Shown here piece by piece: positions 1 through 10,149 of a stretch of 64,000 bases of DNA. The DNA is from Sialis fuliginosa (Eukaryota; Arthropoda; Insecta; Megaloptera; Sialidae). The notes below the pieces were generated by a model that saw only the letters and a program-made list of their open reading frames with translations, was not told where the DNA came from and searched no databases. The DNA lies in assembly GCA_961205875.1 (NCBI GenBank), contig OY540810.1, forward strand, positions 20,832,001 to 20,896,000, written 5' to 3'. A program made the position numbers and the translations under genes. How positions within the stretch are numbered: the first letter of the stretch is position 1; each line of letters starts with the position of its first letter.

Positions 1-663
1 ACTTTTATGATCATTTAAAAAAAAATTGTTCTACGATTTCAAAATTTTCACTCAATCTTTCTTTTTATAATCGGTTTAGTATTAATACGTGTTTAATACT
101 AAACCAATTATAAAATTTCATAACTATTTCACAATGGGTTCTCAAAATTTTATATAAAAACTAATTTAAGACAAAATATTTGAGAGTCTGTAGCTCTCTC
201 GCGAAGAATTTCCGGACACATGTTTATGAACTTTTTTTCTTGAAATATTTTTCTCGATCAACTGTTCAAATTTGTTCCACCTGATATGACCCTATATAAA
301 TAAACAAACAGTTCAATATCTGTAATATAATGACATTTTTGTTAATATATCATTATAATTTTATTTTTTTAAGGTCAATTAATGTTATAATTACAATTAT
401 ACTTTTGCTGCCCAAAATATTAAAAACGGCATTTGTGTTATGAAATGATTGTTTCCATTAACATTTTTGCTTATAAAATGTTGTTATATCATAATTATTA
501 TATTTATGTTTGATTTTTTAAACAAATACAACATATATTATTTATTAATTTCTTAGTAGAAAGCACTAATAAAATTTAAAAATTCCGAAAAATCCGGCCG
601 GAATTTACCAGTTCCGGCCGGAACCGAAACCGGAATAAAATCGTGAATTTCGGTACACCCCTA
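1..663 (+). mobile_element. hAT-like miniature element, copy 1 (5' end outside window, interrupted)
   Basis: This is the first of three copies of one element, matching 2251-2728 over most of its length. The shared core runs from about 300 and includes AAATGATTGTTTCCATTAAC at 444-463. The copy ends in a CCGG-rich terminus finishing TTCGGTACACCCCTA near 663. Its 5' part (about 1-65) matches the corresponding part of copy 2. The element is split by a different repeat at about 66-297. No coding potential is seen. The hAT assignment rests on the terminus and on the 8-bp duplication around copy 2. Confidence 0.65.
66..297 (+). repeat. dispersed repeat C, copy 1, inserted in hAT-like copy 1
   Basis: The segment resembles 18030-18240 along its length. 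Both contain 'AAATTTCATAACT', a 'GGTTCTC' word, then 'TTGTAGCTC' or 'CTGTAGCTC' and a 'CTCGATC' word in the same order. Its left edge is a hairpin: GGTTTAGTATTAA at about 70 pairs with its complement ending near 103. Copy 2 of the hAT-like element lacks this segment, so it looks like a later insertion. The class of element is unknown. Confidence 0.55.
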
Positions 664-828
664 GACTGGACCTTAATATATTTTGTAAGAGAATGAAGTA
701 AAATAAAGAGAAAAACTTAATAAAGCTATGTTTTTTAGATTATTTTGAATATAAAATATATATTTTCTTTTATTTTAATAAATTTTTAATAACTTTAAAT
801 TTGGAATAGTTATTGACCCCTAGAAATT

Positions 829-870
829 AAAGGCCGTAGCCGGGTAAGCATGCAAAACATGCCTTTACAT
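829..870 (+). mobile_element. isolated 42-bp terminus of the foldback element
   Basis: These 42 bases are nearly identical to both ends of the foldback element at 20415-21944, with one substitution in the 'GGCYGTAGCCGGG' part. The segment is itself hairpin-prone, with TAAAGGC near the start and GCCTTTA near the end, and a GCATG...CATGC pair inside. It stops exactly where a hAT-like end begins at 871, so the rest was probably lost or displaced. Confidence 0.75.
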
Positions 871-960
871 CAGCGTTTCTCAACCTTTTAGTATTTGCAA
901 CCCAATTTTCATATAATTATAAAACATAAATGACAATCTATTGACAGTTGTAATTAAAGG
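871..960 (+). mobile_element. hAT-like terminus
   Basis: The segment begins CAGCGTTTCTCAACCTTTTA and continues to 'GCAACCCAATTTTC', the typical form of a hAT-family terminal inverted repeat. The same sequence occurs in reverse at 33690-33743. No transposase reading frame is present nearby, so this is a remnant or a non-autonomous copy. Confidence 0.6.
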
Positions 961-1301
961 TATGGTTTATATGAATGACCTTGATGCATACGCGTTAAGT
1001 AAAAATCAACGAACTTAAATTATTGGTGACATGCGGACCTTTAAAAATGCATAACATTCATATTATTATATATTTATTATCACTGCTATAAAATTCCGAG
1101 AAAATTAATAACGATGGGACATTTCACAGATAGCATTTAGCTTTTACTTTAGAGCTTTTTCATAACAAATTAATCTGTTTTGCTTATTATCTGACGTATG
1201 TATAGTTTTTAATTGTTTTTTTGATTGCATGGTTTTGTAAACACAACATAAATGTATTTACTTTTATAAATTCAGAGTAAACATATTTATAAATTATTGT
1301 C

Positions 1302-1598
1302 TGCATAATCGATTATGATCTTGATGAAAAATTAGCATTCGTGCAATTTTACAATCCACATGAGTTGAATTACGTTAAAAAAGCAATTACCGAAATGGAT
1401 ATGAATCAACAACAACCTGTTATTTCACATTTGACATGTTTTTCAATTTTCAATTCTGATATGCGAAAAAATATCCAAGAGCGCATTGCCATCTCGTGTC
1501 AAACAAATCATATTGAAAATGCGCATTCAAATTGGTTATCAAAAGTACCCATCCAATGCGCGTTCATGTCAAGATATGTCCTCTGTATCTGTAACTGA
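1302..1598 (+). CDS. unrecognised open frame, possible coding relic
   Basis: One frame stays open from about 1302 to a TGA at 1596-1598. There is no ATG at its left edge, and the first plausible start is the GTG at 1341. The predicted peptide is hydrophilic with a mixed composition (N, Q, H, C, M, P present), unlike the K/N/I/F-rich peptides expected from chance in this DNA. I recognise no domain, and no membrane segment or repeat is visible. It could be an exon, a host pseudogene, a transposon fragment or an old viral insertion. Nothing nearby suggests a function. Confidence 0.25.
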   Translation, partial: CIIDYDLDEKLAFVQFYNPHELNYVKKAITEMDMNQQQPVISHLTCFSIFNSDMRKNIQERIAISCQTNHIENAHSNWLSKVPIQCAFMSRYVLCICN

Positions 1599-2242
1599 TA
1601 TGGAAATTAGTTTTTAGAGAACCAGTTACCGCGTGTATGTGTGTGTTGCTTTTTGGTAACAGCTGTGTGTGTGTTTTAGAGTTGAGAGCGTTTTGTTTGA
1701 CAGAGCTAGATGCTGTGAGGATAATGAAATTCGCTAATGCATCTTCGACATGTAATGTATGCAGAAGCGGACTGGCCCATTAACTAGGAATAAATTCTTG
1801 CCCTAGTCCTCGGATCTATATGAATTTACCTGAAATTTGGAGTACGTTAAAACTAGAACAAACATTTCCAAAAATTGATTGGGTGTGGTAAGAAAGTATA
1901 ATCCATAATAGGAACTTTTAATTTTAATTGTAAATATGAATAATCTACGGGGCCTTTTTTCTTCATTTATTGTAGGGGGTCTTGAACTGTAATAATTATA
2001 AATTAGTTGTTTACTAGTATTATTTCTTTATCTTTTTTAGGTACAGGGGATATACTAGAGAGATTTGATTGAAATCTAGAAGAACTTCATAAAAATTTTC
2101 AATCCGACATTAAATTATAAAGAATTTATTTAAATATTAAAATATCTACATTCCAAAAACAATTTGGAAATATATTTAAAAGAAATAAATGCCCATATAA
2201 TTTAAATTTGTATTAATTCTTGTTAATGTATATTTTTTTTAT
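1599..2242. other. spacer without recognised feature
   Basis: AT-rich DNA with a TG-rich patch at about 1632-1675. A short GCGGACTGGCCCATTAAC word near 1766 resembles transposon-derived sequence, but no boundary can be set. Confidence 0.5.
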
Positions 2243-2250
2243 TTGTTCTG
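2243..2250. repeat. left target-site duplication of hAT-like copy 2
   Basis: TTGTTCTG is repeated at 2729-2736 on the other side of the element. Confidence 0.6.
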
Positions 2251-2728
2251 ATTAGGGGGGTACCGAAACTGGAATTTTCAATTCCGGCCGAAATCGGAAT
2301 CGCTAGAATTCACCAAAAAATTATTATTAATTAATTATTACGAATGCAGAACAAGTCTTATTTTTTCATAACATTTCAAAATTTTCGAAAATCTTTTTAT
2401 TTATAATTGAACAGTTCAATGTCCGTAATATAATGACATTTTAATTAATATATTATTATCAAAAGTTTTACTTGTTTATTTTCATGTCAATAAATGTTAT
2501 CATTTCAATCATAGGTACTTTTGTGTTATGAAATGATTGTTTCCATTAACATTTTTATTAATAAAATGTTATTATTTCATAATTATTATATTTATGTTTG
2601 ATTTTTTATTATTTAAAATTTCTTACTAGAAAGTAGTGATAAAATTTAAAAATTTCGGAAAAATCCGGCTGGAGTTTACCAGAAATAAAATCATAAATTC
2701 CGGTCGGACCGGAATTCCGGTACATTTC
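2251..2728 (+). mobile_element. hAT-like miniature element, copy 2, flanked by TTGTTCTG duplication
   Basis: This is the complete copy. Its left end (AGGGGGGTACCGAAAC) and right end (ending CCGGAATTCCGGTACATTTC) are imperfect inverted repeats rich in CCGG words. TTGTTCTG occurs at 2243-2250 and again at 2729-2736, which fits an 8-bp hAT target duplication; the duplication lies a base or two from the best terminal alignment. The interior is AT-rich and noncoding, so movement would need a transposase supplied from elsewhere. Confidence 0.7.
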
Positions 2729-2736
2729 TTGTTCTG
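2729..2736. repeat. right target-site duplication of hAT-like copy 2
   Basis: Exact match to 2243-2250. Confidence 0.6.
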
Positions 2737-3282
2737 GATATCTATCTATCTATAGAGCATAATGTTTTCTAAAATTTTATTTTTTCTGTTATGAATTTTT
2801 TGTTTGTTAATTGCTAAGAGATACATGAAGTGCTTGGGATGTAAATAATAGAAAATTATATTTTCTATAAATTTTGTTATAACTATTATTTTCTGCTATA
2901 AACTATTTTAAATTATAATAAAAAAAATATTAGTTCCACAAAAACCTAAAGCTGAGCTATTAATTCATAGAGAGTAAGTTACGCGAATTATCAAAATATT
3001 CAATTATAATAAAAAATACGTATACAATATTTTTGTCAGTATGGTTTTAACTTCTTCTGCCCTAAAAAAAATACAAATTATTTTGAATGAAATGGGTTAT
3101 ATACACCGTCTTTCGTTTTAAATCACACTTACTTATGAGAAAACTTCGTTTTCCAACGCTATATTTGTATTTTTAAAGTGGGTGTTTGTAGAAATACGAT
3201 TTTCATTGAACAATAGGTTGATGTATGTATGTATTTTTAACGCGCACACATAGATAGTGCATGTGTTATGTACTAAATTCAA
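2737..3282. other. AT-rich spacer
   Basis: Contains a short (TATC)n run at about 2738-2753 and nothing else I can support. Confidence 0.5.
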
Positions 3283-3516
3283 TCAAATGAGACATTTGCA
3301 CATAGAGACCAAGTCTGTTTGTCGTCCGTGCATTGCAATAACACTTCTGTCACGGTGTAATCGAATTGGGTAAGTATGTAGTGAAATATTTGCAGAGATT
3401 GAAGTAAGTTTAGGTGGGTAATCTGTTTTCTTAAGGATGTCAAATGTGTGCTTAGTTTGTTTACAAAGATAAAGCTTTTGTACTTGGTTAGATTTATTCT
3501 CTATACTTTTCCCCAC
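3283..3516 (-). CDS. unrecognised minus-strand open frame, doubtful
   Basis: An open frame of 77 codons starts at a GTG and is open slightly upstream of it. The peptide is basic with four cysteines and several histidines and has no membrane segment. The composition is more protein-like than most chance frames here, and local G+C is a little higher than in the flanks. No ATG, splice site or domain supports it. It may be an exon or a relic, but chance is quite possible. Confidence 0.15.
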   Translation of the reverse strand: MGKSIENKSNQVQKLYLCKQTKHTFDILKKTDYPPKLTSISANISLHTYPIRLHRDRSVIAMHGRQTDLVSMCKCLI

Positions 3517-3668
3517 TACACAATAAGATTTTACTTCTTGTTTGTATTTTTAATCCTGTGTATCTTTAGAATATTCGAAATTTAGTTTTATTATTGGAGT
3601 ACATTTTTTTGTATTAGATTTATTTTAAGTTTAATTGCACATAAAAGGGTAGACAATGATGATGTCTA

Positions 3669-4262
3669 CTAAGGATGTACCGGAATTCCGACCGAAATTC
3701 ATGATTTTAAATTATTATGATATAAAAACATTTAATTAACAAAAATTTTAATGGAAACAATCATTTCATAACGCAAATGCAGTTTTTTTTCATTTTGTTC
3801 GGCATAAGTATGTTTGTAATTATAACATTAATAAATTGACCTTAATTATTCAACTTATTTCTTAAATTTACCAAATTTAATTTGTTTATAATAGGGGACG
3901 ACGGTCTTAGGGTACTTGCTACTCTTAAATATAAAGGTGTAAATTATATTTTTTAAAAAGTTTAACTCTGTAGGGTCGCGCCAAGTTGAGATATTAGCTA
4001 TTAAACTTATTTGTTAATTCATTAGTTTTATTTTATTTATATTAGGAGAAAGGGGTCGCGACGGTATTAGGGTACTTGACACTCTTAAAGCTATATTTTA
4101 AAAAAATGAGTCTATAGGATCGCGCCAAGCTGAGATATTAATAATAATAATATATTAATAAAAATGTCATTATATTACGAATAATGAAGTGTTCAAGTAT
4201 AAATCAAAGATTTTTGAAAATTTCGAATTGTTATGGTGTAACAATAAGTTAGTTGTTCTACA
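3669..4262 (-). mobile_element. hAT-like miniature element, copy 3, with internal satellite array
   Basis: The element lies on the minus strand. Its terminus GATGTACCGGAATTCCGACC is at about 3675, and the family core (GTTAATGGAAACAATCATTT-type words, complemented) follows. The match to copies 1 and 2 breaks off near 3848 and resumes at about 4142 with AAAATGTCATTATATTACG. The intervening DNA is a separate tandem array. The far end is degraded. Confidence 0.6.
3848..4141. repeat. satellite-like tandem array, locus 1
   Basis: About two diverged units, each roughly 100-150 bp, share GACGGT.TTAGGGTACTTG, then ACTCTTAAA, then GTCGCGCCAAGTTGAGATAT or a close variant. The same unit occurs in reverse at 30640-30985. 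The array sits inside hAT-like copy 3. Confidence 0.7.
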
Positions 4263-4700
4263 TTTTATAAATAATACTCTAGCCCTAGATCTTCTTCAAA
4301 AAAATTTCTTATAGTTTACCTATATAATATTATTTAAAAAATCAATATCTTTATGCAATTATTCATCAAGATTAAAAACTATTACTTCAATAAATTGACG
4401 ACTGCATTTAAAACAAAGTTGTAGCAAAGTTTTATAAGAACCGAAATGAAATAATTCTGGATGAGTACTTGGTTTTTTTTTCTATAAAACTTTTACATTT
4501 ACTATTGCGCATATCCGATTATAGATGGAGTGAGTTCGGTGGAGACAAATCCGCTGATCACTGTTTCTTCAGCCGGCCCATTCGCACGCCACATCTCTCA
4601 CTTTGCGGATTAGGGTACATTCAGTTTCTTTAACGTAAAATGAGAGCAGAATCATACTAGTAAATTTAACAAAGTTTCATGTAGGTACTTCTGTATTTAT
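4263..4700. other. spacer with a G+C-richer patch at 4500-4620
   Basis: The patch contains CCGCTGATCACTGTTTCTTC, GCCGGCCCATTCGCACGCC and similar words. It is noncoding in all frames as far as I can see. It could be regulatory or an old repeat. Confidence 0.35.
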
Positions 4701-4739
4701 TATATGTTGTGTTGATTTATGCAATTTAATACTTTCTAA

Positions 4740-4885
4740 AACTGAATTAGTGAGAAAGTACTAATTTATAGTGAATATTTATTAATTGAAATAGTTAAAA
4801 TTATACCACTACGAATTAGTGACTATCATTTATTGAATTAGTGAATATTCACTTCATGAATCAGTGAACAGTCACTTTTTAAACT
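4740..4885. repeat. degenerate short repeats of GAATTAGTGA
   Basis: The word GAATTAGTGA or a close variant occurs about five times, often followed by an inverted-looking TCACT word, giving overlapping small palindromes. There is no fixed period. Confidence 0.5.
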
Positions 4886-5199
4886 ATAACAAAATCTAAT
4901 GTTTTTATTTTATTTATTTTTGATGTAAAAAAAAACTCATTCATTATTGAATAAGCATAAATAAATAGAAAATCAACTGACAATAATCTGAATTAAGAAA
5001 TCATTCATGTTTTACTTGAATGTCAGTTACAAATATGCCAATTTATCATAGGCTAATTTATGAAAGAATTAAAATTAATGGAAAACGTTTACTGCAAATA
5101 GATTTCTGTTAAGATAATCGATAAAACAGATGTTTCGTTTCACATTTGCACGCACGTATAAATATTACACACCCATTATTTTTTATCTAATACATTTTT

Positions 5200-5330
5200 T
5201 GAGATACAAAGTAGCCTATATCTATCTTGAAGATGCAATCTATACCCCTGCCAAATTTCTTCAAGATATGTTCAACGCTTTAGCCGTGAAAAGGTAACAA
5301 ACAGTAAGATAAACAGAGATGACACATAGT
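5200..5330 (+). mobile_element. LINE (RTE-like) 3' tail remnant
   Basis: The order of words 'ACAAAGTAGCCTATATCTAT', 'CTGCCAAATTTCTTCA' and 'TTTAGCCGTGAAAAGGTAAC' followed by 'AAACAGTAAGATAAACAGAG' is the pattern of 3' untranslated ends of RTE-type retrotransposons in insects. This recognition is from memory. No reverse transcriptase frame lies upstream, so this is a 5'-truncated copy. Confidence 0.5.
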
Positions 5331-5394
5331 TCTCTTTAATTATTGATTTAAAGATTAACATTAAATATTTATAATAATACAAAATCTTTTGAAA

Positions 5395-5480
5395 CTGAGA
5401 CACTTGACGAGACTTATAAATCTCGTTTCAAATCATAGACTATACGTATAATAAAGTCTCGTGGCACCCTCGGCAGCCTT
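5395..5480. repeat. GTCTCG-rich dispersed repeat
   Basis: Contains GACGAGAC, TCTCGTTTC and AAGTCTCGTGGCACCC. Related patches lie at 34015-34110, 41295-41590, 47945-47995, 50285-50575 and 60735-60890. The stretch TATACGTATAATAAAGTCTC also resembles repeat F at about 50094. Confidence 0.45.
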
Positions 5481-5769
5481 CATAAAACTTACTGTAATAA
5501 TATTCTTTATCAAAATTGTAATAGGAAAATTTTTATTTTGATAATAATATCATCGATATATTTATAATTACTACATATATACATACCTAGAGATTGGTAC
5601 TTATATTAAGAATTCTAGATGAATTTAATACTTAAGTCTCACTCACAACCATATTTTCTGATTTTATCAATCAATATCATTATAGGTACTTCATATTATA
5701 ACATTATGTGCAATTTTATTTTTATTTTTTATGCTTGCCTAAGATAATATATAAATGAATTTTTGAATA

Positions 5770-6150
5770 AACTGCGACCTCGCCGGTGTGGCTGAAAATA
5801 GCGACGCACCAGTTTATATCTGAGACGAGGAAACAAACGAAGATTCCGTTGGGTATATGAACCAATGATAGTACACCGTGTCGATTGGCATTGTCGCATC
5901 GGCGAGGGCGCGAACAGCCTGTATTTGCATACGAGTCCCGCGCGCAGCTATGGTGGCGTGGCGGTGTTTATTTTAGCTCCGATATATTAAATCTCTCACG
6001 CGCCGACACCGAACACCAATGGTCGAGTGTTTTATTCATCGTTAATCAGATGGAAGAAATCACAATTTAATTGGACCGTATATAGAAATCTACATAGGCG
6101 ACTGCGCTCCCTCAACGGTGGTTATCGAACGCTATGTGCAACATTTACCT
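5770..6150. promoter_or_regulatory. G+C-rich patch, possible regulatory DNA or untranslated exon
   Basis: Base composition changes sharply from the AT-rich flanks to roughly balanced, with several CpG-containing words such as ACCTCGCCGGTGTGGC, CGGCGAGGGCGCG and CGCGCGCAGC. The open frames inside are short and lack good ATG starts. There is no repeat match elsewhere in the window. A single-copy, G+C-rich, noncoding patch in such a background is a candidate enhancer, promoter or untranslated exon, which is inference only. Confidence 0.3.
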
Positions 6151-6156
6151 ATCTAT

Positions 6157-6262
6157 ATATACAGGATGATCTCGGGAACCAAATAATCATTGCTAACTTT
6201 GTTATTACTTGAACTAGAACTTTGGTTAAACAGGCAAAGTATCAGTATTCTTTCCTTGGAGA
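6157..6262 (+). mobile_element. terminal repeat of family D
   Basis: Starts TATATACAGGATGATCTCGG and contains 'TCATTGCTAACTTTGTTATT' and 'AAAGTATCAGTATTCTTTCC'. The reverse complement of 8865-8970 matches it closely. The copy may be one end of a 2.8-kb element reaching 8970 or a solo end. Confidence 0.6.
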
Positions 6263-6268
6263 AGTAAT

Positions 6269-6310
6269 CAGTGGCGTGCAATGAAAGTCGGGGGCTCCAT
6301 TTAGAATTTT
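6269..6310 (+). mobile_element. hAT-like terminus (CAGTGGCGTGCA)
   Basis: CAGTGGCGTGCAATGAAAGT followed by CGGGGGCTCC has the style of a hAT terminal repeat. A related start occurs at 45456. No other end is seen. Confidence 0.4.
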
Positions 6311-6757
6311 TTTAATATGTATTTTTTTGTGTAAATAAATTTGGTCTGTACCTAGAACAATAAGGGTTTTCAAAATACTACATAAATACAACAATCTATT
6401 GCTTTATTTACTCGTATTAATGTACTGAGGCTCCTTTGTCAGCTCGAGGCTCGAGGAAAATGTCCTTTTTACTTATAAAATAAGGTACCACTGGAAGTAC
6501 TGACACAAAAAAAAATCAATATGACAAATTTAAAAAATATTTTGCAAATTTACCTTTTTGTGTTGATATATTTATAATTATAAATATAATAATTATAAAT
6601 ATATTTATAATTATAATTATAAATGTTAAAATTGATATTCAGTTTAAGTTATAATACGTTAACAATTAGTGCTGTTATACAAATTAAATTAAATTGAAAC
6701 AAATTCTAAATATTTGTAATATTTTGGATATTTATGCCATTTGTTTAAATTATAAGT
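6311..6757. other. AT-rich spacer with A/T palindromes at 6560-6630
   Basis: ATAATTATAAATATATTTAT and related words form overlapping palindromes of only A and T around 6565-6625. Nothing coding. Confidence 0.5.
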
Positions 6758-7328
6758 GGCAGGGTCGACGATTTCTGCAACGATCAGTAGAATGGCCGAA
6801 TAAACATTTTTATGTTGTGTAATATATCCCTGATATATAATTTGTCAGTCTGCCTGCCCTAGATGGTTTCGCTTCAGAGATATAGCGCCTAAAAGATGCC
6901 TTATGATTGCAAAAATGAACGATAAGTAGGATAGCTGAAAATTACGCAGTATTCAAGTATCATACTAGTATGTTAGTGCCAAAACTAAACAAATCTTTGG
7001 TTGCGTCTTATAGTTATATGCGCCTGATGCTCGTCACTATGAGATACATTGCTTTAAAATAATATATTTTATTAATAAAAATATTTACAATAGGTTCGAT
7101 TTATCTTTAGGAGCTTTGTAAAAGGAAATATTTATAATTTAAAATTTGATTTTATTTAATTATTGATTACTTGATAAATAATAAATATCGATTTATTTAA
7201 GGCATCTTTTAGGCGATATATCTCTGAAACGCAACCATATAGCACAGGTAGGCTGACAGATCTTTCATCACAAATAAAAATGTAAATTCAGCCATCCTAA
7301 TGATCGTTGCAGAAATCGTCCTTGCCTC
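6758..7328. mobile_element. inverted-repeat miniature element, about 570 bp
   Basis: The left arm (6758-6903) and right arm (about 7199-7328) are imperfect complements of about 130-145 bp. Both contain 'GACGATTTCTGCAACGATCA' at the outer side and 'CGCCTAAAAGATGCC' at the inner side, on opposite strands. The centre is AT-rich and noncoding. The flanks show no clear target duplication. Confidence 0.8.
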
Positions 7329-8083
7329 TAATACTATTACAGGATTTTCGTTTTTTTGAGTATTATTATATTAACATATTATAATAAATATATTAGTTGT
7401 CGTGAAGTAATACCCAATTAATTAATTTTGTAGGCAAGTATGTATATTTTTTTTATAAATTGGGATTTAAATTGATAAATATGTATGCAGTATTTTGTTT
7501 AAAAAACGTATTGTTTTCTAGAGTAATATGATACATAATTAATTTAAAAATTGTTATATTTATACTGTCTGCATTTACTTGAACATTTATAATATTCAAA
7601 GAAATAAAACTAGACATAAAATACTCGCCACACATGTGAATATAATATAATAAAAATTACAGAAAAAATATAAAAATATTTTATTATACCTGTATTGCAG
7701 TATATACATTATACATTATACATATGTTATGTTTATTCATGTATGTAATTCATAATTAATAACCCTGTTTTAACGAGCTGGGTGAAAGAATTCAATGAAT
7801 TTTTCATGTTATTGACATTAAACAATTTATTACTTTATTTATGACAATTTAGCGTAAATATAAACTATACATTTAAGAACGTTATTTTTCAAGTAATATT
7901 TTTGTACTATAGTTATCTTAACGAGTTTACAATTAAAAATAGCCATTCGATATTTAAATTGTATCTTGATATATTGTATCTTATTATAAAGTCACTTCTT
8001 ATGATGCAGGTACATTCTTGTGATGATAAAAATTTTATGATAAATTGGAATTTATTTATCATTATTATAATTTATCATAACAG
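7329..8083. other. AT-rich spacer
   Basis: Only low-complexity A/T runs and chance frames are visible. Confidence 0.5.
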
Positions 8084-8171
8084 TATATAGAGGTTGTTCG
8101 TAGCTATCGAGTGACCATTATTGGAGCTAAAAGATCGTTTAAATGGACAAAGTATCAGGGATATATTAAAT

Positions 8172-8230
8172 GGTATTTTGGCGTTTTAAATGTCATTTTG
8201 ACGTTTTAAATGTCATTTTGACGTTTCCAT
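8172..8230. repeat. three tandem copies of a 20-bp unit
   Basis: GTCATTTTGACGTTTTAAAT and a variant (GGTATTTTGGCGTTTTAAAT) are repeated head to tail at 8172, 8192 and 8212, the last incomplete. Confidence 0.85.
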
Positions 8231-8402
8231 AAATTTAGATTTAGATTAAAATTCTAAAAAAATTAAAAATATATGAAAAAATAATCAGGTGCGTTTTAAG
8301 AAAAATTTCGAACTAATATTTTTTAATAAAATTGTATAAAAATTAAATGGTTAACCAATTCCAGGCAATTTATATAAACACTATTGGTTTTTATTTAAAT
8401 TG

Positions 8403-8475
8403 TTGAATAATTAACTACCTTTGGTGAATTTAGCACGAGGAAGCACTGTGTATTTACTTGGCAGTTGTTTTATAA
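8403..8475 (+). repeat. dispersed repeat E, copy 1
   Basis: Shares AATAATTAACT, GAATTTAGCACGA and GGCAGTTGTTTT in order with 36800-36865. Confidence 0.5.
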
Positions 8476-8970
8476 TTAATTATAATAATTTATCAATTAT
8501 ACTCAAATACGATGAAAAACAAATGGCATAAATAAATACCCAATATTATTGTTCTATTTTTTTTATCATTTATTTGTATTTTAATTAAATTTGCATAGCA
8601 AATATTTTTTATTTATTTTCTATTAATTTAATATTTACTGTTCTTCTTTTTCATGTATTATTGCCTGCTGACTTAGCCTTTTCAGGTAGCTCCTCCTAAT
8701 ACTTACTATAACTTGTTCTATATCAATTTTAACACCATGCATCTATTAATCTTTAATAGGGAGAACATTTTAGCTATAATATCGAATAATAATATACATG
8801 ATATTCCATTAAAAGTCGCATTTCAATATATTTCTGAAATTTAACATTCAATTGATTCTTTGATACTGCCATTATTCATATCGGAAAAATACTGATACTT
8901 AAATGATCTCCTAGTTCTAATAAAAACAAAGTTAGCAATGATCACTCAGTTTCCACGGATATCCTGTATA

Positions 8971-9719
8971 AGATTTATATTGTATAGTTTATTGATTCTT
9001 ATGAAGGTTAATAATAACAACAACATTTTCCAACCATTTTAAAATAAATAAAATTTTGAATATATATGATATATAACAGTTACTACAATTATTTACAATC
9101 AGAATATTTTATTTAATTAAATGAATTATTATATTTTGTCTAAATATATATTTTTGCACATAGGTACAATTTAATCACAATTTTCATGCGCAAAATAGGA
9201 GCGATCTAAAATTGAAATTATCTTTAAATTACAACTGTAATTAACAATGTTAGAATGTATGGAACCCAAATAAATCTTCGAAGGGTTAAATGATTCACGC
9301 TTTACATCAACATTCGTATGATAATTTCAATTAACAATAGCGTAATTTACGATCATCCATAAAGGGTGAAATTATTTACTTTAATCATTCAATTTTTCAC
9401 TTATTTATTGAATGAATTTATATGATATGATAGGAATAATTAGGACATGAAATATATAAAATAAATCTAACCAATTGTTTATTTAACCTACTTTGATTTT
9501 AATTTAAAAAAAAATCTCTGGTATTTTTTCAAGAATACAGAAATTTTGATTATAATGAATTTGCTTTTTGTTTGATATATTTTTATATAAATATTCATAC
9601 AAATTTTACTTTACACAAATTTTACGTTTATTTACATATTTCTTTTTTTTTTAGTTCGTTTTTATATAATTTATGAAATATTATAAAAAATAATAATATG
9701 AAACAGTGCAAATTAAACA
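8971..9719. other. AT-rich spacer
   Basis: No feature supported. Long runs of A/T occur near 9505 and 9640. Confidence 0.5.
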
Positions 9720-9885
9720 TAAAATATCTGCCATTGGAATCACGGGACATTCTTATACGTATTATAACTGAGAGTGAAACAGTGTACGTGTTTTTAATTT
9801 TATAAAAAAATATTTCTGACAAACTTATAAATGATAGAATAAAATTAATGGGACATAAATTATAGATAATAATATTCTCTACAAT
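9720..9885 (-). repeat. dispersed repeat F, minus copy
   Basis: The reverse complement matches 49990-50145. Both contain TTAATTTTATTCTATC, AGTTTGTCAGAAATATT and TACGTATAAGAA followed by a TCYCGTG word. The open frame seen across it on the minus strand is a by-product. Confidence 0.65.
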
Positions 9886-10149
9886 ATGCACCTACCTATC
9901 AAATGATTTTTTTAAATGTATTCACTAAACCGGACACGAATTACTTACTCTTATGATTTTTTTAATTTTCGAGTTATATTTGAAACGGTGCGAATAAATA
10001 ATTAATTTTTTAGATAAAAACTGTTGATTATATAATTAATTATCTATAATTTATCTCTAATTCACTTTTCCCAACATTTATAATTTAGTTAAAAAGAATT
10101 TAAATATAAATAAAAAATATAAATGATAAGTGATATTATCTATCGATTA

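Larger units (their letters stand above)
8084..8970. mobile_element. family D element with inverted ends
   Basis: The left end at 8084 (TATATAGAGGTTGTTCG... then GAGTGACCATTATTGGAG and AAAGTATCAGG) and the complement of the right end at 8970 (TATACAGGATATCCGTGG... then GAGTGATCATTGC and AAGTATCAG) share the same words in the same order. The right end also matches 6157-6262 more closely than it matches the left end. The interior is AT-rich and noncoding. Confidence 0.5.
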
